From the NCBI GenBank assembly GCA_021741145.1, contig JAIOYK010000021.1, positions 1-64,000 of the forward strand: a stretch of 64,000 nucleotides of DNA, in the 5' to 3' direction. Below the pieces are notes generated by a model. The model saw only the letters and a program-made list of their open reading frames with translations, had not been told where the DNA came from and searched no databases. Positions 8,759-16,972 of this stretch are shown one piece after another. Origin of the DNA: Rhodospirillum sp. GTDB taxonomy: Bacteria > Pseudomonadota > Alphaproteobacteria > Rhodospirillales > Rhodospirillaceae. A program made the translations under genes and the position numbers. Within the stretch, counting starts at the first letter, position 1, and each line of letters starts with the position of its first letter.

Positions 8759-9348
8759 GTTCCATTCCCTTCCTTGGGCGGAGCGACGGACCGTCCCCGC
8801 CCGCTTTCTCCGCGCTTTTGACCAATATGCCGCCCTGCTTCCAGGGGCCATGGCCCCTCTCCCCAGTCTCCCCTTCCCGCGTTTTCGCCTCGAGCGCGGC
8901 GCGCAAGGGATTGGGCCAAGAGCTACTCCGGCGACGAAAGAGGTCCACATGGACCAGCAAGACTTCGTTCGTGGCGACGCGCCGAACGTCACCCTCCCAA
9001 AGGGTCATAACATGAAAAAGGCGGACGGTTCGCGCATCGACTTCCAATACCCCGCTTTCGACGGCCAGGATCTCGCCTACCCTCACCTCCGCGTCACGGG
9101 TGGCATGGAGTTCCGCGGCCGCATGCGGATCCCCCCGTAGTCTCCCGGTCGGTGGCATCCAGCCCTATCCCTTCCAGGAAACGGTCCGATGCTCGGTCAA
9201 AGGTCAGGATGTCGTAAGCCAGATTCAACTGGCCATTGCAATCGCGCCATTCAGGCGGAACGGTTTGGCGAAAGGCCTTGGAAGACTGGCCGGAACAGGG
9301 GGGACAGGGGGGGCCGGAACAGGGGGGGTGGAAGGTTGCCATGTTCAT
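8755..9348 (-). pseudogene. Hot-dog thioesterase with two compensating frameshifts
   Basis: Read in three pieces, this is one thioesterase of the carnitine-dehydrogenase-linked type. Piece one (from the ATG at 9348) gives VPPEWRDCNGQLNLAYDILTF...DATDRETTG. Piece two, shifted by one extra G in the run of six at 9131-9136, gives ELHATRDAEVRVGEIL...RLFHVMTLW...ATNEVLLVHVDLFRRRSS. Near 8865-8885, again in G-rich DNA, the frame returns to the first one and gives GPWPLEAGRHIGQ. It then stops at 8755-8757, overlapping the GTG of the next gene. Uncorrected, the first frame ends at 9094. The two shifts cancel. They could be sequencing errors, real decay, or slippage. Confidence 0.7.
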
Positions 9349-9631
9349 GATGGTTAGAGATGGGGACGGCCAGGTAAGACACAAGGCGGGCGTTTCGGAA
9401 AACGAAAGCGGGCGAGTCGGTTCCCATTGCGCCGGGACCGACACCGGCGTAAGCTGACTTTCATGATCGTTTGATGATCTTTAATGGACTGTTATCAAAC
9501 CTCAATCGCCGCCTTTAAGGGCACGTATTTCCCTGTCCGCCGAACCAAGGTGGCCATAAAAAATCGAACGGCGGAAGGACCGGACCGCCTGTCCTCTTTC
9601 CACCCGCCGATCAAGGGAAGGAGACACGGCC

Positions 9632-10525
9632 ATGCCCGAGACCAAAGCGGACCAAGCCCTCGCCCAAGCCGAACATCATCTTATCGCCGGAAACGGCCAA
9701 CAAGCCCGCGAGGCCTTCCGTCGCGCGCGCCTGTTCTTCCACAAGGATGGGGATCGGGATGGGGAAGCGATCGCCATGACTCGCCTAGGCGAAGTGGACC
9801 TGGCCGCCAATCGGTTGGAAGACGCACGGAGCGGCCTGACCGATGCCCTGTCCCTCTTTGGGCCGGAGTCCGATCCCGGTGATCGGGCCCTCGCCCTGCA
9901 TCTGATGGGGGAACTCAATCGGCTCGACGGCGACACCCGGGGCCGGGATCACCATTGGGAGGAAGCCCGCCACCTGTACGAGGGTGAAGGCAATGCCCTG
10001 GGCGAGGCCCGAGTCCTCCGCGCCCAGGCCCGGGTGGCCCGGGAAAGCAAGCACGAGGATCGGGCACTGGATCTCTACGCCAAGGCCCTGCGGATCCACA
10101 TCACCCAGGGCCACACGTTCCACGAGGGTATGATCCTGCGGGAGATCGGACAATACCACCGAACCCTGGGCCGCGCCGACCTCGCCCACGAGGCTCTGGA
10201 GCGGGCCGCGGACCTGTTCAAGATCAACGGTGACCGCCTGGACGAGGCCTGGAGCCGCCTGGACTTGGCCCGCATGCTATGGGATCTCGGAGACATGGAG
10301 AACGCCCGCCGAAGCCTGACCACCTGCGTCCGCCTGTTCGCCGCCGCCGGGCACCTCGGGGGAGAGGCGGAAACCCTATTGGACCTGGCTCGCATGGACG
10401 CCAAGAGCGCCCCAAAGGCCGCCGAGAAGATGCTGCGCCAAGCCTCTGATCTGGCCCGCCGGGCCGGGCTACCCGACCTGTCGGAGAGGGCGACGCGGGA
10501 GGCCACCGGTCTGAACGCGGCCTAA
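9632..10525 (+). CDS. TPR-repeat protein
   Basis: The 297-residue soluble protein is made almost wholly of tetratricopeptide-like helical pairs (for example ARVLRAQARVARESKHEDRALDLYAKALRIH and the next repeat GMILREIGQYHRTLGRADLAHEALERA). Such proteins act as scaffolds. The start has a good aaggaga 10 bases upstream. No signal peptide or catalytic motif is visible. It is not in an obvious operon, and its partner is unknown. Confidence 0.85.
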   Translation: MPETKADQALAQAEHHLIAGNGQQAREAFRRARLFFHKDGDRDGEAIAMTRLGEVDLAANRLEDARSGLTDALSLFGPESDPGDRALALHLMGELNRLDGDTRGRDHHWEEARHLYEGEGNALGEARVLRAQARVARESKHEDRALDLYAKALRIHITQGHTFHEGMILREIGQYHRTLGRADLAHEALERAADLFKINGDRLDEAWSRLDLARMLWDLGDMENARRSLTTCVRLFAAAGHLGGEAETLLDLARMDAKSAPKAAEKMLRQASDLARRAGLPDLSERATREATGLNAA

Positions 10526-10528
10526 GGA

Positions 10529-10903
10529 TCACCCCCCTCTCGGTCGTCTTCCGCCCCCTTGGGGAACAGTCACGCCATGACCCAATAGCAAATCCAAAAC
10601 ACCGGTTAGGGCGTCCAAACCGTCCTCGCCGAACTGGCAAACACCTCCGAGGATTGGCTGCTCGTCCGGATCCTTGCCCATGCCACGGAACTGGGGTACA
10701 TCCAATACGCCTCTGGCCATCTCGAAGCGTGACGGGCGTCGATATGTGGACTCTCGGCGCCCCTGGTGGTGGCGATCCATCGGAAGGATCCCACTGATGA
10801 CCCCTCCGTTGGCGAGGATCGAGACGCGAGCCCCGTGGCGACATTCGGCATTTCCGTGGCCCGGTTGCACGATGACATCGCCGCCCTCATGGCACCGGAT
10901 CAT
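10529..10903 (-). CDS. Hypothetical protein, 124 residues
   Basis: This frame sits between the convergent TPR gene and the MBL-fold gene and could be the third gene of the RpiR/MBL transcript, 50 bases after the MBL stop. Third codon positions are GC-rich as in neighbours. The product is polar, has a Cys/His-rich start (MIRCHEGGDVIVQPGHGN) and no membrane segment. The ribosome binding site is weak. I do not recognise a family, and it may not be a real gene. Confidence 0.4.
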   Translation of the reverse strand: MIRCHEGGDVIVQPGHGNAECRHGARVSILANGGVISGILPMDRHHQGRRESTYRRPSRFEMARGVLDVPQFRGMGKDPDEQPILGGVCQFGEDGLDALTGVLDLLLGHGVTVPQGGGRRPRGG

Positions 10904-10953
10904 CCCCGCGAAACAAGCCTTGTTCCGCCCATGCTCCGGGACGCCCGCACCGA

Positions 10954-12066
10954 TCAAACCCCCACTCGGATCCCCCGCAAGGCCGCCTGAAACATGCCCC
11001 ATTGGTCCGTGTCGCAGAAGGCGGGCAAGGCAACCTTGGCCTTCACGGCTCGGATCAAGGCGATGTTTTCCGATAGGGTCGGATGGACGTTCCAACGCAT
11101 CCACGCGGCCCGTCCGGACTCCACAAAGGCCAGAGCCGTGGTCTGACTTGGAATATGACCGGTGAAAATCACGGGCTCCCCCCGACCCGTCCAACGGGCC
11201 GCCAGTTTCAGGGACAGGGGCGTTTCCAGGACCGCGCCAGACACCAGGGTCACCCGGTCCGGTTGGTCCGCCTCCGGCGCCTCGCGGACCAATCGAGCCA
11301 AGGGCGCCTTGGCCTCGGGCCGGATAAAGCCCGCGTCAAAGGCCGTTTCTCCCGCGGCGAGACAGGTGGCCATGGCCCGCAGGTCCGGGCAAAGGGCGGG
11401 CAATGGCAAGCCCCGGGTCATCATCTCCAGGGCGATCTCCAATCCCCTCCCGGCCACCGGTACCGGCAACAGAACCGGCTCCCGGGCCAGGACATCCATC
11501 AGCGCCTGAACCCGCGCGGCTTGGGGCACGCTCTCGACGCCATAGGAGGCATCAACGATCACAAGATCAACCAAGGGCGGCGGATCCCAGGGGTAAAGGA
11601 CCGAATGGCTCACATGGTCGCCCATATACAGCACCGTCCTCTCTCCATCGCTCAAATGGATCCAGACCCCCCCCGGCGCATGCCCCGCGCGACCGGTCGT
11701 CACCGAAACCCCAAGCAGGTCCATCCGACCGGCCAGGGATAGGGAGCGGCAGGAGACACCAAAGCGCTCGGTCGCCACCGCGGCGACCGGCTCCGTGGCG
11801 AAAACCGGCGGGCCACCCAGATCCCCCAGCAGGTCAAGGCCACCCAGGTGGTCCGGGTGCTGGTGAGTGAGCAACAGGGCGTCCACGGGGTCCCCCAGCC
11901 CCGACAGATCGGGCCGGGCGGGCGCCGTTCCCGCCCCCGCGCCCAAATCCAACAGAATCCGCCGTCCCGCCAGTTGAACCAGAAAGCAGGCCGGGTATTT
12001 GCGACCAACGCCACAAAGGACCGTCAGGACCGGCGGATCGGATGATTGTGTCACAGGCATCGCCAT
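10954..12066 (-). CDS. Metallo-beta-lactamase-fold hydrolase
   Basis: The 370-residue protein carries the metal-binding motif THQHPDHLGG at about residues 67-76 and further likely ligands (GRAGHAPGG, YMGDHVSHSV). Its second half (PVIFTGHIPSQTTALAF ... WNVHPTLSENIALI) resembles the beta-CASP-like region of nuclease-type MBL proteins. It starts 4 bases after the stop of the RpiR gene, so the two are cotranscribed. A role in processing whatever the divergent ABC importer brings in is an inference. Nuclease and phosphodiesterase activity are both possible. Confidence 0.8.
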   Translation of the reverse strand: MAMPVTQSSDPPVLTVLCGVGRKYPACFLVQLAGRRILLDLGAGAGTAPARPDLSGLGDPVDALLLTHQHPDHLGGLDLLGDLGGPPVFATEPVAAVATERFGVSCRSLSLAGRMDLLGVSVTTGRAGHAPGGVWIHLSDGERTVLYMGDHVSHSVLYPWDPPPLVDLVIVDASYGVESVPQAARVQALMDVLAREPVLLPVPVAGRGLEIALEMMTRGLPLPALCPDLRAMATCLAAGETAFDAGFIRPEAKAPLARLVREAPEADQPDRVTLVSGAVLETPLSLKLAARWTGRGEPVIFTGHIPSQTTALAFVESGRAAWMRWNVHPTLSENIALIRAVKAKVALPAFCDTDQWGMFQAALRGIRVGV

Positions 12067-12070
12067 GGCC

Positions 12071-12913
12071 TCATCGCCCCTCGTCCAGGGCTTCGCGGAG
12101 GGAACCGTACCGGGCCAACCCCTGCAGGGATTCCCCCCGGTCCACCGTGGGCAGAGTCAGCAGCAGGGCATTGCAGAGCGCCAGAGGCACGGTCATGGAC
12201 TGGGATTCCCCCGGGGCGCCCCTTGGCGCGGCCAGCAGCACGTCCGGCTGGGGGCGGATGAGCGGCCCCACCATGTCCGTCACCGCCACGGCGCGCACCC
12301 CCGCCCTCCCCGCTTCCGTCAGGATCCGGGGCAGCATCCGGGGCAAGGCACGGGAGGCGAAGACCAACAGGAGATCTCCCACCCCCAAGGTGGTCAGCAC
12401 CGCCGCGGCCTGCCGGGGTTGGGCCTCCAACGGCAAGACCACCCGCCCGGCGCGACGCAAGCGTTCCACCATGAAGTCCCGCAACAGGACGGCGGACCCC
12501 TCGGCGAAGACCGCGATCCGCCGGGCCGAGGCCAGGAGCTCCGCTCCCCGGGCCACATCCTCCTGGCTCACGTGCTCCATCAGGCCGTGTAAGACCGCCC
12601 GCTCCCGCTCCACGATCGAGGCCAGGATCCCATCCGAGTTCACCGAACCGATCCGCCGCTCCACCAGGGCGCTGGGAGGGTCTCCCAACATCAAGTCCTC
12701 GCGCAGGGACGCCCGCAGGTCCGGATAGCCCTCGAACCCCAGCTTCTTGGCCAAGCGAACGAGAGAGGCCGCATGCACCCCCGCCCGTGTCGCCACTTCC
12801 GTCGCCGAGGACAAAGCCGCTTCCGTTGGATTGGCCAAAAGAGTATCCAGAAGACGCCGGTCCGTGGGCGTCAGGCGGCCCTTATGCTGCTGGACGATGC
12901 GTTTCAAGGACAT
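12071..12913 (-). CDS. MurR/RpiR-family transcriptional regulator
   Basis: The 280-residue protein has an N-terminal RpiR helix-turn-helix (EVATRAGVHAASLVRLAKKLGFEGYPDLRASL) and a C-terminal SIS domain (RRIAVFAEGSAVLLRDFMVERL ... DLLLVFASRALPR), which in this family usually senses a phosphosugar. I start it at the ATG at 12913, just before the family's usual N-terminus; longer starts run through the inverted repeat at 13034-13051. It is divergent from the ABC importer at 13155, its likely target. Confidence 0.88.
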   Translation of the reverse strand: MSLKRIVQQHKGRLTPTDRRLLDTLLANPTEAALSSATEVATRAGVHAASLVRLAKKLGFEGYPDLRASLREDLMLGDPPSALVERRIGSVNSDGILASIVERERAVLHGLMEHVSQEDVARGAELLASARRIAVFAEGSAVLLRDFMVERLRRAGRVVLPLEAQPRQAAAVLTTLGVGDLLLVFASRALPRMLPRILTEAGRAGVRAVAVTDMVGPLIRPQPDVLLAAPRGAPGESQSMTVPLALCNALLLTLPTVDRGESLQGLARYGSLREALDEGR

Positions 12914-13033
12914 GCGATCTTCCCGTTCCATGGGCGGCGCCACGGCTTGGACCCGTCCTATGGGACGGCTCCGCATGGGCGCGCTTTTGATGTCCAATAC
13001 TAGTGAAAAGGTTGATTGCAGTTCCATGAATTT

Positions 13034-13051
13034 TTGCAACATCCGTTGCAA
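13034..13051. promoter_or_regulatory. Candidate RpiR operator
   Basis: A perfect inverted repeat, TTGCAAC-ATCC-GTTGCAA, lies between the divergent RpiR gene and the importer genes. Its position about 100 bases before each start suits a repressor or activator site. Confidence 0.5.
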
Positions 13052-13154
13052 GAACCCCGGGACGATTTTAGGTTTGGGCCACCTTCCGGCGTGGTTCGGA
13101 AGCCAAGGATATTGATCTCACCATTCGTTTTTGAATCACGGGAGAAGCCAACCC

Positions 13155-14144
13155 ATGCGATGGAATGCCCTACGCGCCGCGGTCGCCGCCCTGGCCCTGT
13201 CCGCCCTGACCCCCGCCGCTTCCCAGGCCGCGGACAAGCTGGTCCTTTACACCTCCCAACCCTCCGGACAGATGGACGAGGTCCTGGCCCTGTTCAAGGA
13301 AAAGCACCCGGAGATCGAGGTCGAGATGTTCCGCAGCGGCACCACCGAGGTGCTGAATAAGCTCCAAGCCGAGGTCGCCGCGGGTGCCCCCCAGGCGGAC
13401 GTCCTGCTGATCGCCGACAGCGTGGCCATGACCGACCTGAAGAACCAGGACCTGCTCCAGCCCTACGAGGGTGCCGACGTCTCCCTGCTGCCCGAGGGCC
13501 AATATGACGCGGAGAAGTATTTCTTCGGCACCAAGATGATCACCACCGGCATCATCTACAACACCGCCGCGGGCGTGCCCAAGCCGAAGTCCTGGGAGGA
13601 TTTGCTGGCGCCGGAGGCCAAGGATCAGGTGATCATGCCGAGCCCCCTTTACTCGGGCGCCGCGGTGATCCACGTTGCCACCATGGCCAACGATCCGCGA
13701 TTCGGTTGGGGATACTTCGAGAAGCTGGCGGCCAATGGCGCCGTGGCTGGCAAGGGGAATGGCTCCGTCCGCGACGCCGTCGCCCGAGGCGAGAAGGCCT
13801 ATGGGGTGATCATCGAATACATGGCCTTTGACCAAAAGGCCAAGGGCTCGCCGGTCGATTTCGTTTTCCCCACGGAAGGCGTGACCGCCATCAACCAGCC
13901 CATCGCTATCCTGAAGACCGCCAAGAACGTGAAGGCCGCCCAGGCCTTCGTCGACTTCCAACTGTCCAAGGACGCCGCCGAGCAATCCGTGACGCAGGCC
14001 TATTTCCCCATCATGAAGGGCGTCACCCCGCCCGCGGGCTATCCCGCCATGGAGGACCTGAAGATCATCGAGGCGGACTCCAAGACCCTGCTGGAGAGCA
14101 CTGAAGACACCAAGAAGCGGTTCGCCGACATCTATGGCGGCTAA
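13155..14144 (+). CDS. ABC importer substrate-binding protein (iron/hexose-phosphate type)
   Basis: The 329-residue periplasmic protein has a signal peptide (RAAVAALALSALTPAASQA, cut before ADKLVLY) and the fold-D pattern of the FbpA/AfuA/PhnS group (KLVLYTSQPSGQMDEVLALF, TGIIYNTAAGVPKPKSWEDL). Start chosen at 13155, with gggagaag 9 bases upstream. It overlaps the permease gene by 11 bases. The group carries ferric iron, hexose phosphates or aminoethylphosphonate; the RpiR regulator nearby favours a phosphorylated sugar or similar compound, but this is inference. The Tyr pairs of classical ferric-binding proteins are not clearly present. Confidence 0.88.
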   Translation: MRWNALRAAVAALALSALTPAASQAADKLVLYTSQPSGQMDEVLALFKEKHPEIEVEMFRSGTTEVLNKLQAEVAAGAPQADVLLIADSVAMTDLKNQDLLQPYEGADVSLLPEGQYDAEKYFFGTKMITTGIIYNTAAGVPKPKSWEDLLAPEAKDQVIMPSPLYSGAAVIHVATMANDPRFGWGYFEKLAANGAVAGKGNGSVRDAVARGEKAYGVIIEYMAFDQKAKGSPVDFVFPTEGVTAINQPIAILKTAKNVKAAQAFVDFQLSKDAAEQSVTQAYFPIMKGVTPPAGYPAMEDLKIIEADSKTLLESTEDTKKRFADIYGG

Positions 14145-15882
14145 TCGGTTCATAACACGGGGTCCGGCTGGGGGTGGAAGCACTCCTGGCCGGTTTCCTT
14201 TGAGCTGGCTTCCATTTGGTGGCGCTCCGGACGGACAGCGGATCCTCCTCGCCTTCGTGGCGGTCTATGTGGTGGGTCTCTGCGCGCTGCCCTTGCTGCG
14301 CCTCTTCACCGAGGGCGCCGACGGCGACCTTTGGGCGGCTCTCTCGGACCCGGCGGCCCTGGCGGCCACCCGGCGCACCCTCGTCGCGGGCCTGGGCGCC
14401 ACGGCCCTGTCCGTCATCCTGGGTGGCGCCATGGCCCTGCTTGTCGCCCTGAGCAACCCCCGGTTCAAGACCCTGCTGGTCTTCCTTCTTCTTCTGCCCA
14501 TGCTGATCCCCGCCCAGATTTCCGCCCTTGCCTGGCTGGAGCTGACCGGCCCGTCGAGCACCGTCCTCGGCCCCCTGGGCCTCGCGCCCCCGCCCGGTAC
14601 CCGCAATTGGCTCTATTCGCGGGAGGGGATCATCCTGCTCATGGGCATCGAGCATTCGACCATGGTCTTCCTCGCGGTTCGCGCCGGGCTACGCGCGCTG
14701 CCCGCCGATCTGGTGGAGGCTGCCCGGGCCACGGGTGCCGGTCCGTTCACCATCCTTTGGCGTATCATCCTGCCCTTGCTCCGCCCCTCCCTGGTGGCCG
14801 GGGCGGCGCTCGCCTTCGTCGCGGCCATTGGCAATTTCGGCATCCCCGCCCTGCTCGGTATTCCCGGCCGCTATACCCTGCTCACGGCGCTGATCTATCA
14901 GCGCCTCTCGGGCTTCGGCCCCTCTGTCCTGGGCGACGTCGCCGTGCTCTCCCTGATCCTGGCGGCGCTCGCGGGTGCCGGGCTTCTGCTCCAGGCCATC
15001 GCCAAGGGCAAGGGGCGGGTGGCGATCGCCTCGGACGGCACGACCATCACCCCCTATGACCTGGGCCGCTGGCGGCTGGTCGTCGAGGCCCTGGTCTGGG
15101 CCGTCCTGATGGTGATCTCCGTCATCCCCCTGCTCGCCCTGATCGGCGCCTCCCTCATCCCGGCGCTGGGGGTGCCCTTGACCTTCGCCAACGCCAGCTT
15201 GAACAACTACGCCACCGCCCTGGGAACGGGAGCCGTGCGGCGCTCCTTCCTGAACAGCGCCTGGTTGGCGGGAGCCGCGGCCCTGATCACGCCCCTGGTC
15301 GCAGTGCCCCTCGCCTACGCCGTGGTCATCCGTCGATCCCGCTTGGCACGGATCCTCGATACGGTCGCCGACATCCCCTTCGCCCTGCCCGGCATCGTCG
15401 TCTCCATCGCCTGTATCCTCACCTTCCTGCCGCCCCTGCCCGGCCTGGGGGTGAGTTTATACGGTACGGCCTGGATCATCCTGGTCGCCTATTTGGCGCG
15501 CTTCCTGGCGCTTGGTCTGCGTCCCGCCGTGGCCGGCATGGCGAGCATCGATCCGGCGCTGGAGGAGGCGGGACGCATCGCCGGCGCCGGTCCCCTGCGC
15601 CGGCTGACGCGCATCATCCTGCCCATGGCCGCGCCGACGGCGGCGGCGGGCTCGCTCCTGATCTTCATGAGTGCCTATAATGAGCTGACCGTCTCGGCCC
15701 TGCTGTGGAGCACGGGGCATGAGACCATCGGCGTGATGATCTTCAACCTCTACGACGAGGGGGACGCGACCGCGGCCTCGGCGGCTTCGGTGCTGTCGGT
15801 CCTGGCGACCCTCGCCGCCGCGGGCGCGGCCTCTCTGTTGGCCCGGCGCCTCCCTAAAGGAGTTCTCCCATGGCAAGCGTGA
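14134..15882 (+). CDS. ABC importer permease, fused two-domain type
   Basis: The 582-residue inner-membrane protein contains two permease domains in one chain, each with the cytoplasmic EAA loop (VEAARATGAGPFTILWRIILPLL and LEEAGRIAGAGPLRRLTRIILPM). This double form is typical of FbpB/AfuB/PhnU-like systems. It overlaps the binding-protein gene at its start and the ATPase gene by 13 bases at its end, so the three are translationally coupled. Confidence 0.92.
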   Translation: MAANRFITRGPAGGGSTPGRFPLSWLPFGGAPDGQRILLAFVAVYVVGLCALPLLRLFTEGADGDLWAALSDPAALAATRRTLVAGLGATALSVILGGAMALLVALSNPRFKTLLVFLLLLPMLIPAQISALAWLELTGPSSTVLGPLGLAPPPGTRNWLYSREGIILLMGIEHSTMVFLAVRAGLRALPADLVEAARATGAGPFTILWRIILPLLRPSLVAGAALAFVAAIGNFGIPALLGIPGRYTLLTALIYQRLSGFGPSVLGDVAVLSLILAALAGAGLLLQAIAKGKGRVAIASDGTTITPYDLGRWRLVVEALVWAVLMVISVIPLLALIGASLIPALGVPLTFANASLNNYATALGTGAVRRSFLNSAWLAGAAALITPLVAVPLAYAVVIRRSRLARILDTVADIPFALPGIVVSIACILTFLPPLPGLGVSLYGTAWIILVAYLARFLALGLRPAVAGMASIDPALEEAGRIAGAGPLRRLTRIILPMAAPTAAAGSLLIFMSAYNELTVSALLWSTGHETIGVMIFNLYDEGDATAASAASVLSVLATLAAAGAASLLARRLPKGVLPWQA

Positions 15883-16931
15883 CCATCGACCGGGCGACCA
15901 AGCGCTTTGGCGAGACCCTGGCCCTGGACGGCGTGACCCTCTCGGCTCGAACCGGAGAATTCCTGGCCCTGCTCGGTCCCTCGGGCTGCGGCAAGACCAC
16001 CCTGCTCCGCCTGATCGCCGGGTTCGAGACCCTGACCGACGGCGAGATCCGCGTCGATGGGGATCTGCTCTCCTCGGCGAGGCACCATGTCCCCACGGAA
16101 AAGCGGCGCATCGGCATGGTGTTCCAGTCCTATGCCCTCTGGCCCCACATGAGCGTCTGGGACAACGTGGCCTTCGCCCTGAAGGTCCGCCGCCTGACGC
16201 CCGCCGCCCTCAAGGCCCGGGTCGCCGAAGCCCTGGAGATGGTCGGCCTGGGCAGTCTGGGGACGCGCCGTCCCGCGGCTCTCTCCGGCGGTCAAAGGCA
16301 GCGGGTCGCCCTGGCCCGGTGCCTCGCCATGGATCCCCGTTTGGTGCTGCTGGACGAACCCTTGGCCAATCTGGACGCCCACCTGCGGGAGTCCATGCGC
16401 GCCGAGTTCCAGGATTTCCACAAGCGGTCCGGCGCCACCATGATCCACGTTACCCACGACCAATCCGAGGCCCTGACCATGGCCGACCGGGTCGCGGTCA
16501 TGATGGGCGGCAGGCTGCGACAGGTCGCGTCTCCCACGGAGCTGTACCGTTGCCCAGCGGACGAGGACGTCTCCCGCTTCATTGGCCGGGGATCCGTCCT
16601 GCCCGTCGATGTGCGGGAGGTGGCCTCTTGCGGGACCTGCCACGCGATCCTCGCGGGCCAGCCCATCCGAGTGCGACGGGATCCCGCGCGGGTCCTGCCC
16701 GGTCCGGGCCAACTCTGCCTGCGGGCGGAGGATGTGCGTTTGGACGGCGGAGCGGAAAGCCTGCCCGCCCGGGTGACCGGTGTCCGCTTCCAGGGCGACC
16801 GGCGGGAGGTCGACCTGATCCTCGAGGCCTTCCCCGAGGAGCCCCTGCGCGCCTGGACCGCCTGGGACCACGCCCTGGAACCGGGTGGCGCCGTGGGCGC
16901 GACGGTGGTGGATGGCTGGGTGTTCGGGTAA
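15870..16931 (+). CDS. ABC importer ATPase (FbpC/AfuC-like)
   Basis: The 353-residue protein has Walker A GPSGCGKTTLL, the Q-loop in VFQSYALWPHMSV, signature LSGGQRQRVAL, Walker B LVLLDEPLANLDAH and the switch His in HVTHDQSEAL. A C-terminal TOBE-like domain follows (residues 240-353). The last 23 codons occur again, diverged, at 18386-18449 after the next gene. Confidence 0.93.
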   Translation: MASVTIDRATKRFGETLALDGVTLSARTGEFLALLGPSGCGKTTLLRLIAGFETLTDGEIRVDGDLLSSARHHVPTEKRRIGMVFQSYALWPHMSVWDNVAFALKVRRLTPAALKARVAEALEMVGLGSLGTRRPAALSGGQRQRVALARCLAMDPRLVLLDEPLANLDAHLRESMRAEFQDFHKRSGATMIHVTHDQSEALTMADRVAVMMGGRLRQVASPTELYRCPADEDVSRFIGRGSVLPVDVREVASCGTCHAILAGQPIRVRRDPARVLPGPGQLCLRAEDVRLDGGAESLPARVTGVRFQGDRREVDLILEAFPEEPLRAWTAWDHALEPGGAVGATVVDGWVFG

Positions 16932-16972
16932 CGGACAGCCTCGCACAGCCCAATCCGAGACACCATAAGTCA

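Noticed and set aside
8850-9140. 96-residue plus frame
   Set aside because: It is the complement of the thioesterase, whose motifs are clear on the minus strand.
16319-16972. N-terminal extension of the AAA ATPase frame into the ABC ATPase gene
   Set aside because: The first 218 codons are the ABC gene read in another frame. The AAA family begins near the ATG at 16973.
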